34,720 nucleotides of DNA from assembly GCA_001310715.1 (NCBI GenBank), contig BAXV01000040.1, positions 1-34,720 of the forward strand. The letters run 5' to 3'. The translations under genes and the position numbers were made by a program. Under the pieces are notes generated by a model. It had not been told where the DNA came from, ran no database searches, and was given only the letters and a program-made list of their open reading frames with translations. The first letter of the stretch is position 1. Every line of letters starts with the position of its first letter. This document shows, in pieces, positions 1 to 8,224 of the stretch. This stretch comes from Pseudovibrio sp. JCM 19062 (GTDB lineage: Bacteria; Pseudomonadota; Alphaproteobacteria; Rhizobiales; Stappiaceae).

Positions 1-206
1 CGCTTAAAGCCGAGATGCTTGATCTGGTGGCTGAACTGGCAGTAGAAACTGGTACCACGCTGTTAATGGTTAGTCATGACCCGCTGGATGCACGCCGTAT
101 CACCAGTGAGGCAATCCTTGTAGCGGATGGAAGTGCACACCCACCAGAGGAGACTGATAAGCTCCTTGATAATCCTCCTCCAACACTACGGCAGTATCTG
201 GGCTAA
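1..206 (+). CDS. thiQ: Thiamine ABC transporter ATP-binding protein, C-terminal end (5' partial)
   Basis: The gene enters from outside the window; the reading frame is open from base 3 to a TAA at 204-206. The visible 67 residues hold the end of an ABC ATPase: a switch-region histidine in LLMVSHDPLDARR, after the Walker B strand that lies outside. The tail VADG followed by LLDNPPPTLRQYLG is typical of ThiQ, the ATPase that energises uptake of thiamine and its phosphates with ThiB and ThiP. Those partners would lie to the left, beyond the edge. Without the Walker A and signature motifs, another small-molecule importer ATPase cannot be excluded. Confidence 0.75.
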   Translation, partial: LKAEMLDLVAELAVETGTTLLMVSHDPLDARRITSEAILVADGSAHPPEETDKLLDNPPPTLRQYLG

Positions 207-394
207 GCTTGGACTGGAGCGGCCTGCCGCGAAGGCGTATAGTGTGCACAGAAGCGTGATTGGCACAAACAATAGATTTCTGGTTTGGTGTTTTCGCTTA
301 CCAGCAACACAGGCGAGCAAAGAGCACTTTCGGCACCATCTAATGCCCTTGCTTTGGTGCCACGCAGATCGTATCAGCTAAAGAGGTTTAGATC

Positions 395-1375
395 ATGGGT
401 TTGCTTCAGGATGGTCGCTGGGTCGACCAGTGGTATGAGACCTCATCAACGGGCGGGCGTTTTAAGCGCAAAGACGCCCAGTTCCGGAACTGGATCACTC
501 CAGATGGAGGCCCTGGGCCAGATGGCCAGAACGGCTTCAAGGCCGAAGCGGGTCGCTATCATCTTTATGTCTCCCTCGCCTGCCCATGGGCGCACAGGAC
601 CTTGATCTTCCGAATTCTCAAGGGTCTGGAGAGCAGTATCTCGGTTTCAGTGGTTCACTGGCATATGGCAGAGAACGGCTGGACCTTTGAGGAAGGCGCT
701 GGTGTTGTGCCTGATACCGTCAACCACGCAAAATTTCTCTATCAGGTCTACACAGCAGCACAGCCGGATTACTCAGGCCGGGTTACTGTTCCGCTCCTTT
801 GGGACAAAAAAAACCAACTCCATCGTCTCGAACGAATCCGCCGAGATCATTCGCATGTTCAACTCATCGTTTGATGGCATTGGCGCAAAGCCGGGAGACT
901 ATTATCCCGAAGCCTGCGCGGTGAGATTGATGCCCTAAACGAGCGGATCTACTCCACGGTCAACAACGGTGTTTACAAAGCGGGTTTTGCCACCACACAG
1001 GCGGCTTATGAAGAGGCGGTGTACCCGTTATTTGATACGCTGGATTGGCTTGACAACCGGCTGTCTACCCAGCGCTATTTGACCGGAAGTACGGTCACTG
1101 AGGCTGACTGGCGTTTATTTACGACACTGGCGCGCTTCGACCCTGTTTATGTGGGGCACTTCAAATGCAACATACGGCAAATCAAGGACTATCCGAATTT
1201 GTCCGGCTATTTGCGTGATTTGTACCAGACGCCTGGTATCGCAGGGACCGTTAATATGGATCACATTAAGGGTCACTACTACTCCAGTCATGGCACGATA
1301 AACCCGACAGGGATCGTCCCGGTCGGACCAAATATTGATTACGCCCTGCCCCACGACCGTGCAAAGCTGGGCTAG
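395..1375 (+). CDS. yqjG: Glutathionyl-hydroquinone reductase (Xi-class GST), two compensating frame breaks
   Basis: The corrected product is 326 residues, the usual family size. Xi-class GSTs reduce glutathionyl-hydroquinones in the cytosol. The catalytic cysteine is C63 in the motif SLACPWAHRT, and the N-terminal FxRxxAQFRNWI-like segment and C-terminal helical GST domain (TGSTVTEADWRLFTTLARFD) are typical. The start ATG follows an AAGAGG ribosome binding site. Two breaks disturb the frame: an A run of 8 at 806-813 where Trp-Asp-Lys-Lys-Thr needs 7, and CC at 913-914 where Glu-Ala-Leu needs CCC. They cancel, and the original frame resumes to the TAG at 1373-1375. Both are probably sequencing errors. 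Confidence 0.88.
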
Positions 1376-1448
1376 ATTATCCTGAAATAGCGACCATCAG
1401 TGTCGCTGCACTTCAGCTAGACTGCGACTTCTGTCACCCCATTGCATC

Positions 1449-1480
1449 GCCCATGAGCGCTTATCGCGCCATGGGCTTCT
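1449..1480 (+). terminator. Possible terminator after the hydroquinone reductase gene
   Basis: The arms GCCCATG (1449-1455) and CATGGGC (1470-1476) form a perfect 7-bp stem with a GC-rich interior. The following TTCTTAT is only weakly T-rich, so efficiency is uncertain. The rest of the 1376-1659 gap shows no gene that I can recognise. Confidence 0.4.
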
Positions 1481-1659
1481 TATGTGTGAAGGGCTGGCAA
1501 AATTTAGATAGTTTTGCGTGTGCATTGGCTGAAGAAGGCATTAGTTTGTGCCTCGTCCTGTGAAGTTTTTAATGACTCTAAACTGCGGATGGATTATTGT
1601 TGAGTTAAAGGTGCATATTTTTATTGACGACAGACGCCGGAAGACGCATAGCTAATCCT

Positions 1660-2129
1660 ATGAGACTCACTCAACAAACCAACTATGCTGTACGTGCCTG
1701 ATGTATTGTGCGGCAAATCCTGGCAAGCCAAGCAAAGTTGCAGAGATCGCAGCTTCGTTCTCCATGTCAGAAACCCACCTTTTCAAAATCATGAAGGTAC
1801 TCGTTGACGCTGATCTGATGAAAACCATCCGAGGGCGTAACGGTGGTATCATGTTGCCACGTCCTGCTGATCAGATCACTGTGGGTCAGGTGGTGCGTGC
1901 GACGGAAGAGTCCTTCATACTTGCGGAGTGCTTTGACAGCAGCCGTCAGGACTGCCCACTGGTCAATCACTGCGGCTTTAACGCTGTTCTGCATGAAGCG
2001 CTGCAAGCGTTCCTTGGCGTACTCGACAAATGCACGATTGCGGATCTTGCAGACAACCGCGCAAGCATTCGGCATCTGTTACAGATTGAAGACCCGCTTC
2101 TGCCAAAGAGTATGGCTGCAGCTGAATAA
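1660..2129 (+). CDS. rirA: Rrf2-family iron-responsive regulator RirA (one frame break)
   Basis: The corrected product is 156 residues. It starts MRLTQQTNYAVRA and continues into MYCAANPGK, a pattern characteristic of RirA, the Fe-S-cluster sensor that represses iron uptake genes in Rhizobiales. The winged-helix region is followed by RGRNGGI, and the three cluster cysteines lie in the stretch AECFDSSRQDCPLVNHCGF. NsrR and IscR share the fold, but the N-terminus and the C-terminal LLQIEDPLLPKS tail fit RirA better. The frame breaks at CC 1697-1698, where Arg-Ala-Leu-Met needs CCC. No clear ribosome binding site precedes the ATG. The neighbours hemP and a TonB remnant are expected RirA targets. 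Confidence 0.85.
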
Positions 2130-2155
2130 GCGCGCCAACGACGACGAAATGATCA

Positions 2156-2181
2156 GGCAGCGATAACTCGCTGCCTTTTTT
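2156..2181 (+). terminator. Rho-independent terminator of rirA
   Basis: The perfect 8-bp stem GGCAGCGA (2156-2163) / TCGCTGCC (2168-2175) has a TAAC loop and is followed by six T (2176-2181). It lies 27 bases after the rirA stop, just before the end of the opposing TonB remnant. Confidence 0.9.
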
Positions 2182-2182
2182 G

Positions 2183-2395
2183 TTAGTATGGCCTGAAGGT
2201 GATCGGTGCGGTTTTACGAGCTGTGCCGCTTCTGATGGATAATGGGAAAGACGGGAATAGCGCTGCAGCCTTAACCGCCTTTAAAGCAGCCTGATCGAAC
2301 CGGGCATTTCCACTGGAACGGGACAGTTTAATTCCAGTCACAGCACCATCCTGATGCACGACAAAGCTCTTTTCCAGAAGGAAGACGTCCGGTTT
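2183..2395 (-). pseudogene. TonB C-terminal domain remnant
   Basis: This minus-strand frame is open for 70 codons to a TAA at 2183-2185. It encodes a recognisable TonB C-terminal domain: SFVVHQDGAVTGIKLSRSSG, then a FDQAALKAVK helix, then a proline-containing segment (FPSFP) and a final ITFRPY strand. TonB carries proton-motive energy from ExbB-ExbD to outer membrane siderophore and haem receptors. The N-terminal membrane anchor and proline-rich spacer are absent; upstream the frame meets a stop and runs into a different gene read in another frame. This looks like a deletion remnant rather than a simple frame error. Confidence 0.65.
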
Positions 2396-2648
2396 TCATA
2401 CTTAGAAGATCAGTGATTTCATCTGTATTATCAATGAGAACCAGATCTAAAGCCAGTTGCGTGATATCTTCTTGAAGGTGATTGTGAACCAGCAGACTGA
2501 CGCGACACCCATTCTGGATGGTCTCGGCTTTGTTCAACTCCTGGGAGATGGCTGGATATTTTTTGGTATCCGCCGCTTGTGCTGTGGTTGGCTGTGTTAT
2601 CCACAAGGGCGCGAGTACGTGAGACAACAGCTTCGGCAGTGTATTCAT
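2328..2648 (-). pseudogene. Truncated secreted protein of the TonB/ExbB neighbourhood
   Basis: The ATG at 2648 is preceded by a GGGGG ribosome binding site. The product opens with a signal-peptide-like stretch ending in TTAQAAD and then reads ELNKAETIQNGCRVSLLV and a later LDLVLID. This matches, from memory, a family of small secreted alphaproteobacterial proteins often found near exbB and tonB; its function is unknown. The homology fades around position 2370, and from there the TonB remnant is the meaningful frame. The simplest reading is a truncated gene fused by deletion to the end of tonB. The family identification is moderate and no function is assigned. Confidence 0.5.
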
Positions 2649-2827
2649 AGGCCCCCGATCCAAACATTCAAGTCTTATTGCAAATGCAAATCAGCCGCAT
2701 AAATCAAAGATATCGTGGGCTGGCTGACTGTGGGGGAGAGACAAACAGTTGGCTTGCACACTGATATGACACCTGCCCCGCAACGGGATCCTGAAGGACG
2801 CGATCTTCAGGATTTAAAGAGCAGGCA

Positions 2828-2856
2828 TTGCACTTGTAGTAAAACATGAGTATCAA
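2828..2856 (+). promoter_or_regulatory. Predicted sigma-70 promoter of hemP
   Basis: The -35 element TTGCAC (2828-2833) and -10 element TATCAA (2851-2856) are separated by exactly 17 bases and lie about 90 bases upstream of the hemP start. The 2649-2945 interval between the truncated minus gene and hemP holds no other coding sequence I can support. Confidence 0.5.
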
Positions 2857-2861
2857 AGTCA
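2847..2861 (+). promoter_or_regulatory. Candidate RirA operator (TGA-N9-TCA) overlapping the hemP -10
   Basis: The sequence TGAGTATCAAAGTCA fits the TGA-N9-TCA palindrome described for rhizobial iron-responsive operators recognised by RirA. It covers the predicted -10 of hemP, a position suited to repression in iron-rich cells, and rirA itself is about 700 bases away. The motif is short and will also occur by chance; the position is what makes it credible. Confidence 0.5.
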
Positions 2862-2945
2862 AGAAATAAACGCGATAGGGTCTCCCTAACTCTTGAGGAT
2901 ATCGCGACCGTCCACTCTACCGAATTTGGGGAAAGGCTGAGGCGA

Positions 2946-3113
2946 ATGACTGATATGGAAAAAACTCAGGAAATCTCAGGAAGTCAGCCAGATAGGCGCA
3001 CTGTAGATAGCAAGGCACTGTTTGGAGATGAGCGAGAGATCACGATCGCCCATCGTGAGGATCACTACCGTTTGTCGATCACAAAACTCGGAAAGCTCAT
3101 TCTTACCAAGTGA
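2946..3113 (+). CDS. hemP: Hemin uptake protein HemP
   Basis: This 55-residue gene starts at ATG 2946 after a GGAAAGGCTGAGG stretch and ends at TGA 3111-3113. Its core RRTVDSKALFGDEREITIAH followed by YRLSITKLGKLILTK is the signature of HemP/HmuP, a small cytosolic protein that in rhizobia is needed for expression of haem uptake genes. An internal ATG at 2955 is an alternative start. No haem receptor or transporter follows in the window; the next genes are on the opposite strand. The frame is intact. Confidence 0.88.
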   Translation: MTDMEKTQEISGSQPDRRTVDSKALFGDEREITIAHREDHYRLSITKLGKLILTK

Positions 3114-3146
3114 CAGATCTGGTTTGCACTCCAACAAAACCGCAAT

Positions 3147-3179
3147 AAAAAAAGCCGGCCTCATCTCAGGCCGGCTTTT
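3147..3179. terminator. Bidirectional terminator between hemP and the liv operon
   Basis: The 8-bp stem GCCGGCCT (3154-3161) / AGGCCGGC (3168-3175) has a 6-base loop, seven A on its left and four T on its right. It can therefore terminate both hemP on the plus strand and the livK-type gene arriving on the minus strand. Confidence 0.88.
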
Positions 3180-3201
3180 CTCGTATTGATCAGGCTAAAG
3201 C

Positions 3202-4404
3202 TTAGTTCAGTGCCTGCTGCAGAGCAAACGCATCACCCTCGACCTTGAACAGGCCGTAGGAACCAGGTACGTCGCCAGCCTCATCGAAGTTCAGGTCGCC
3301 AGAAGCGCCTTTGTAGTCGATGTCTTTGCCAGCTGCGATCAGCTCAACTGCCTTTTTCCATTCACCTGGAAGAACAGCTTCACCCTGTCCATCAGACACA
3401 GAAGACATTGCTGCAGAGACCTTACCAGCGTCGCCGCCAGCTTTTTCCAAGGCGAGTGCCATCAGGAATGCAGCGTCGTAGGAGTTGGATACGAAGATTG
3501 CATCCGGGTTGCCGCCAACTGCTTTGTAAGCTTCATTGAAGATCTCAAGGCTGTTGGACTTCTCACCAACTGGAGAAGATGCGATAAAGGTTGTGAGGTT
3601 CTCAGCACCTAGTTCACGGATGATTGCGTCGGATTTCATGCCGTCGCCGCCAACGAAGTTGGTGAAGAAGCCGTTTTCCAGCGCCTGACGCAAGATGGTC
3701 AGACCGGTGCCATCGCCATAATCGAAGACCACGAGTGTATCAGCACCGCCACGGGACAGTTCAGCAAGGTTTGAACGGTAAGATGCCTTACCTTCTTCGT
3801 GTGCTGAATAACCAGCGATTTCGCCGCCGTTTGCTTCAAACTCAACCTTGAACGCGTTTGCCAGACCACTGCCGTAGTCGTTGTTCAGGTATGCAACAGC
3901 AACTTTGTTGGTGCCCAAATTTAGCAGGGTACGAGCAAGAGAGCGGCCCTGGAAATCATCGGAAGGCACTGTACGGAACACCTGACCTTTGTCTTCCAGT
4001 CCTGTAATTTCAGGAGAAGTACCAGATGGCGTGATCAAAGTGATGCCAGCAGGGACGGTTACGGAGTTTGCAACAGCCAGAACGGACCCGGAGCAGTGAG
4101 GGCCGATAAGACCAGCAACCTGCTCAATGTTGACCAGCTTGGTTGCTGAGTCTACGCCGTTCTGCGGGTTACAAGCACTGTCACCAACAACAGCCTCAAG
4201 CGTCTGGCCACCCAGAATACCGCCCTGCTCGTTCACCTGCTGGATCGCCAGCTTTGCGGAATCAAGCATTGGTGGAGCCATAGCTGCGATTGGGCCGGAA
4301 ATCCCTCCCAGAAGACCGACTTTCACCTCTGCCTGAACAGCGTTGGATGCAAGTGCAGTAGCGCTGAACAAGCCTGCTGCCAATGCGATTTTCTTAAGCA
4401 TCAT
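3202..4404 (-). CDS. livK: Branched-chain/hydrophobic amino acid ABC transporter, substrate-binding protein
   Basis: The intact product of about 400 residues has a Sec signal peptide (lysines, then a hydrophobic core, ending SNAVQA). A Leu/Ile/Val-binding-type periplasmic fold follows, opening EVKVGLLGGISGPIAAMAPP and including the GxxGPHCSGSVLAVA region. It would capture the substrate in the periplasm for the permeases encoded just upstream. The ribosome binding site GGAGGTGA is 4 bases from the first ATG (4404) but 7 from the second (4401), so the protein may start at 4401. It is the last gene of the operon, with 78 bases to livM. The ligand cannot be read from sequence; amides, aromatic amino acids and branched-chain amino acids are all possible in this family. 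Confidence 0.85.
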   Translation of the reverse strand: MMLKKIALAAGLFSATALASNAVQAEVKVGLLGGISGPIAAMAPPMLDSAKLAIQQVNEQGGILGGQTLEAVVGDSACNPQNGVDSATKLVNIEQVAGLIGPHCSGSVLAVANSVTVPAGITLITPSGTSPEITGLEDKGQVFRTVPSDDFQGRSLARTLLNLGTNKVAVAYLNNDYGSGLANAFKVEFEANGGEIAGYSAHEEGKASYRSNLAELSRGGADTLVVFDYGDGTGLTILRQALENGFFTNFVGGDGMKSDAIIRELGAENLTTFIASSPVGEKSNSLEIFNEAYKAVGGNPDAIFVSNSYDAAFLMALALEKAGGDAGKVSAAMSSVSDGQGEAVLPGEWKKAVELIAAGKDIDYKGASGDLNFDEAGDVPGSYGLFKVEGDAFALQQALN

Positions 4405-4482
4405 TTCACCTCCAAATAGCCCTGTTTTAAACGGTATGCAGATTGATCAGGGCGTTAAAATTAATTTCCATGAGTGCTGGCG

Positions 4483-5463
4483 TTACTTCGCTGCACTTTC
4501 TTGGTTTTGAAAGGATTTAACTTCTGGTCTGTCTGCGGTTCCCTGAGGTTCCGGCAAGATCCCTTCCGGTCTGAACCGGAGGACCAGCTGCAGAAGCAAG
4601 CCAATTATGAATACGCGCATGTATTTGGCTTTAATGGCGTATTCGGTTGGTAGTTGATCAGTTACAAATTCAGATGCCGACCAAATGATCCAAACAACAG
4701 CAACACCGAGAAGCGCACCACGGTTGTTTCCTGACCCACCGAGGATCAACATGATCCAGATCAGGAACGTTGCGATCATCGGATCAATCGCTTCTGGAGT
4801 AATGGAGCGGTTGAAGTGCGCAAACAGCGCTCCCCCCAGACCCATGACAGCGGCACCGAAGATGAATGCCTCGAGACGGCGAGCTTTGATGTCCTTACCC
4901 ATGGCCGTTGCTGCGTCTTCGTTGTCCCGGATCCCGCGCATCATGCGGCCCCATGGTGCAGAGATTTGACGTTCGATGGCCAGATAAACGATGAACACGA
5001 TACCCAGAACCAGCGCCAAATAGGCGAGCTGGGAGTACAGGTAGGACAGGTCACCGAAGGGGCGCGGGATTTTGTTCACGCCGCGGGCGCCGCCAGTCAT
5101 CCAACCTTCGGATTTCACGACCAGACGGATGATCTCTGCAACGCCGATCGTGGCGATTGCCAGATAGTCAGAGCGGAAGCGCAGGCACACCTTGCCGATT
5201 GGCCATGCAATTGCGCCAGCTGCGACCATTGCGCCAATCCAGCCAGCAACCACTGGCAGCTGGAAGCCGCCCAGATGGACGCTCGACTCTGGAGCTGTCA
5301 ACAGGGCCGATGTGTAAGCGCCAACGGCGAAGAAACCCGCGATACCTGCGTTAAAGAGACCGGAAAAGCCCCACTGAATGTTAAGTCCGAGAGCAAGAAG
5401 GGAGTAAATGCCGATAAAGATCGCCATGAACACCGCGTAGTTAAGCAGACCGATGAGTTCCAT
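4483..5463 (-). CDS. livM: Branched-chain amino acid ABC transporter permease, LivM type
   Basis: The intact 326-residue polytopic membrane protein has hydrophobic segments throughout and the family's LGLNIQWGFSGLFNAGIAGFF region near the N-terminus. The cytoplasmic coupling segment is WGRMMRGIRDNEDAATAMGKD (about residues 170-190), followed by GGSGNNRGALLGV. LivM pairs with LivH to form the translocation pore. The start ATG has an excellent GGAGGGGA site, and the gene begins 11 bases after livH ends. Confidence 0.88.
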   Translation of the reverse strand: MELIGLLNYAVFMAIFIGIYSLLALGLNIQWGFSGLFNAGIAGFFAVGAYTSALLTAPESSVHLGGFQLPVVAGWIGAMVAAGAIAWPIGKVCLRFRSDYLAIATIGVAEIIRLVVKSEGWMTGGARGVNKIPRPFGDLSYLYSQLAYLALVLGIVFIVYLAIERQISAPWGRMMRGIRDNEDAATAMGKDIKARRLEAFIFGAAVMGLGGALFAHFNRSITPEAIDPMIATFLIWIMLILGGSGNNRGALLGVAVVWIIWSASEFVTDQLPTEYAIKAKYMRVFIIGLLLQLVLRFRPEGILPEPQGTADRPEVKSFQNQESAAK

Positions 5464-5474
5464 GATTTCCCCTC

Positions 5475-6347
5475 CTACAGAACTTTACCCTTGAGCAAGC
5501 CGGTTGGCCGCACAAGAAGGATGAGCAGGAGGATCACAAAGGCCATCGCGGCCTTGTATTCTCCCGGGATAAACAGAACAGACGTTTCCTCAGCAATACC
5601 GACGATCAGACCGCCGATCACGGCACCTTCCACACGACCGACACCACCAAGAATTGCCGCTGCAAACATTGGCAGAAGCATTGTCCAGCCCATGAGCGGT
5701 TTTAGCTCTGTGTTGATGCCGAGGAAGAAGCCGGAGGCTGCACACAGCATGCCGACAATACCCCAGGTCAGCATCGTAATTTTGCGGTTGTCGACGCCGG
5801 ATAGCAATGCAAGATCCGGGTTGTCGGACATGGCACGCATAGCCTTGCCCCACTTGGTTTTCTGTAGGAAGGCCCAGAGCACACCAACAATCACAAACAT
5901 GGCGATGATGGTGTAGATCTCGCGGTCACGGATACGGATACCCCAGTAATCGTCTGGCCGGACGATACCGCGGGTATAGGTTTCTGTATCAACGCCCCAG
6001 ACCACCTGAACAATTGCGCGCAACATCAGAGCAATACCCAGTGAAGACATCACCACGATAATCTTCGGGCGCTCTGAAAGGTAATCGTAAAACAGTTTGT
6101 CGATGCCGATTGCCATGAAGGCGCAGAAAACCATTGCAGCAGGGAGCGCGACCCAGGGGCTTACTCCAAATATGGTCACCACGCCCAGTGCAGCAAATGC
6201 GCCAAGGGTTGCGAGGTCACCGTGCGCCAGATGCGCAAATCTCAAAATGCCGAAAACCAGCGTAATACCGACTGCGCCCAGAGCGTAGATTGAGCCCAGC
6301 ACAATCCCCGGCATGAGGTAAAAATTGACGAATTCCATGAATGGCAT
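5475..6347 (-). CDS. livH: Branched-chain amino acid ABC transporter permease, LivH type
   Basis: The intact 290-residue inner-membrane permease carries the family's GITLVFGILRFAHLAHGDL motif in its second segment, a cytoplasmic coupling helix around KWGKAMRAMSDNPDLALLSG, and GGVGRVEGAVIGGLIVGIAE near the C-terminus. It partners LivM. The first ATG (6347) is used here because of the upstream AAGGGAAAA stretch; an in-frame ATG three codons later (6338) is also possible. It lies 14 bases downstream of livF. Confidence 0.87.
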   Translation of the reverse strand: MPFMEFVNFYLMPGIVLGSIYALGAVGITLVFGILRFAHLAHGDLATLGAFAALGVVTIFGVSPWVALPAAMVFCAFMAIGIDKLFYDYLSERPKIIVVMSSLGIALMLRAIVQVVWGVDTETYTRGIVRPDDYWGIRIRDREIYTIIAMFVIVGVLWAFLQKTKWGKAMRAMSDNPDLALLSGVDNRKITMLTWGIVGMLCAASGFFLGINTELKPLMGWTMLLPMFAAAILGGVGRVEGAVIGGLIVGIAEETSVLFIPGEYKAAMAFVILLLILLVRPTGLLKGKVL

Positions 6348-6361
6348 TGGATTTTCCCTTA

Positions 6362-7132
6362 TTACCCACCGAGGAACATTTCAGCGACTTCACGATCTGC
6401 CAGCAGCTCCTGACCCGTGCCTTCGTGCCGGTTGCTACCAGCGGCAAGCACATAGCCTTTGTCAGCAAATGCCAGCGCTTGCTTGGCATGCTGCTCTACG
6501 AGCAAGATCGAAAGACCTGCATCACGCAGGTTGCGGGTGATCTCAAAAATCTGCTCCATGTATTTTGGAGAAAGACCAGCGGTCGGCTCATCCAGCAGAA
6601 GCAAAGAGGGGTTGAGCATCAGCGCGCGGCCCATGGCAACCATCTGGCGCTGACCGCCGGACAGGTTGCCTGCCAGCGCATTGCGGCGCTCTTTGAGATC
6701 AGGGAACAGGGTGTAGACCCTTTCCAGGCTTTCAGAAATGTCACCTTTCCTGAGGAAGGCACCCATTTCGAGGTTCTCGTGAATGGTCATCTCACGAAAG
6801 ATGTTGTTGACCTGCGGCACGTAGCAAACGCCGTGCTGCACGATGCGGTTCGGCTTCCAGCCAGCGATATCGGTTTCGTTGACAACAATTGAACCGCCGC
6901 GCACTTTCAGCAGACCAAAGATCGCTTTCATGGCTGTTGATTTGCCTGCTCCATTCGGACCGACAATCACCACGATTTCCTGCTCGGTCACCTGTATATC
7001 GACGCCTTGCAGGATGTCTGCATCGCCATAGCCACCACGAACGCCTGTCATGGTGAGGATTGGTTTACCGGAGTACTTTTGCGGCTCGGTTTTCTTGGAC
7101 ATTGGTTGCTCTGCAATAGCTTGAGACGTCAT
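6362..7132 (-). CDS. livF: Branched-chain amino acid ABC transporter ATPase, LivF type
   Basis: This intact ATP-binding subunit has Walker A GPNGAGKST, Q-loop, signature LSGGQRQMVAMGRAL, Walker B LLLLDEPTAG and the switch histidine in LLVEQHAKQAL. The LivF-type features are YVPQVNNIFREMTIHENLE and the C-terminal GTGQELLADREVAEMFLGG. The ATG at 7132 overlaps the livG stop as TGATG, which supports this start and translational coupling; a TTG one codon earlier is less likely. The N-terminus is about 25 residues longer than usual, and an internal ATG at 7102 would give the standard length. Confidence 0.88.
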   Translation of the reverse strand: MTSQAIAEQPMSKKTEPQKYSGKPILTMTGVRGGYGDADILQGVDIQVTEQEIVVIVGPNGAGKSTAMKAIFGLLKVRGGSIVVNETDIAGWKPNRIVQHGVCYVPQVNNIFREMTIHENLEMGAFLRKGDISESLERVYTLFPDLKERRNALAGNLSGGQRQMVAMGRALMLNPSLLLLDEPTAGLSPKYMEQIFEITRNLRDAGLSILLVEQHAKQALAFADKGYVLAAGSNRHEGTGQELLADREVAEMFLGG

Positions 7133-7906
7133 CAAAGTGCTGCCTCCCCCACAGTTTCACCCAGATAGGCTTCAAGCACGCGTGCATCGGAACGGACAGT
7201 CTGGAAATCACCTTCAATCAGAACCGAGCCTTCTGCCATGCAGATGACCGGATCACACAGCTTCTCGATCATCTCCATGTCGTGCTCGATCAAGATGAAG
7301 GTGTATCCGCGTTCCTGATTGAGGATCTCTATCTTGTCTTCCAAACGGCGCAGCAATGTTCTGTTGACGCCGGCGGCGGGCTCATCCAGCAGCACGAGCT
7401 TCGCGTCGGTCATCATGGTACGGCCAAGCTCCAGGAGCTTTTTCTGTCCGCCTGACAGATTACCTGCGCGCTCATTTGTAAGGTGGGTCAGTTCCAGAAA
7501 CTTCAGTGTCTCCAAAGCTTTCTGGCGCACTTCCTCTTCTTGCTTTTTCACGCTGCCATAGCTGAGCCAGTTCTGGAATAAACTTTCGCCCTTTTGCGCT
7601 GGCGGAACCAGCATCAGGTTTTCAAGAGCTGACAGATGATGAAATTCATGCGGAATCTGGAAAGTGCGCACCAAGCCTTTATGAAACAACTGGTCAGAGC
7701 TGAGACCGGTTACGTCTTCTCCCAAAAAAACGAATTTTTCCAGCAGTTGGCTGCAAGGCACCTGCAATAAGATTGAACGTTGTGGTTTTGCCAGCTCCAT
7801 TTGGACCAACTAAACCTGTGATTGTGCCCTTTTGAACCGAAAACGAGCAATTACTGACGGCTCTAAACCCGCCGAATTGCTTCGACAGCTGTTCGATTTC
7901 CAGCAT
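7132..7906 (-). CDS. livG: Branched-chain amino acid ABC transporter ATPase, LivG type (one frame break)
   Basis: The corrected product is 257 residues. It begins MLEIEQLSKQFGGFRAVSN, with Walker A GPNGAGKTT and the LivG-type helical insertion (GLVRTFQIPHEFHHLSALEN). The signature is LSGGQKKLLELGRTMM, with Walker B LVLLDEPAAGVN and IEHDMEMIEKLCD. Frame is lost at the A run 7724-7730 (7 bases; Gly-Lys-Ile-Arg-Phe-Leu-Gly needs 6). It is the first gene of the operon, with a strong GGGGGGA ribosome binding site. Confidence 0.88.
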
Positions 7907-8224
7907 TATTATCCCCCCAGACTACAAAGAACTGGCGTTTTATTGTTGTCAAGCTTCTACCTAATGCCTCCAGCAGCATATTATTTCAAGGCAGAATTCC
8001 GCGGTTTTTGTAGCCCAAACACTCCATTATTGTGGTTCCATCCGGATAAACTGAGTGAAATTTTCCAGATTGCCTTCCCAAGCAACCTTCCCATAAGTTG
8101 CAAGAAAATAACTTCGACTGCGCATATATTGCCTGATATATATAGATATTTCCACTTAGATGCAAAGTTTTGCCAAATTTTGGAATAAATTAATTTCGCA
8201 AATCAGATCATTTTTGGAGCAATC
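7907..8224 (-). other. Intergenic region upstream of the liv operon
   Basis: This AT-rich gap of about 320 bases lies between the end of kynA and the start of livG. It should contain the liv promoter, but I found no -35/-10 pair with good spacing. No terminator-like hairpin follows kynA, so read-through from kynA into the transporter operon is conceivable. No gene is seen. Confidence 0.5.

Noticed and set aside
2597..2605. A perfect DnaA box (TTATCCACA)
   Set aside because: It is a single copy inside the truncated minus-strand gene, with no cluster of further boxes and no AT-rich unwinding region, so it is no evidence for an origin.
4816..5916. A 366-codon plus-strand ORF opposite livM and livH
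   Set aside because: It is antisense to two intact permease genes with strong family motifs, has no recognisable domain, and is rich in His/Arg/Asp as expected from the complement of hydrophobic codons.
8203..8224. Extended C-terminus of tryptophan dioxygenase in the raw frame
   Set aside because: The sequence after the 7-A and 8-T runs is nonsense in the raw frame, whereas correction restores the conserved dioxygenase C-terminus ending at 8225.
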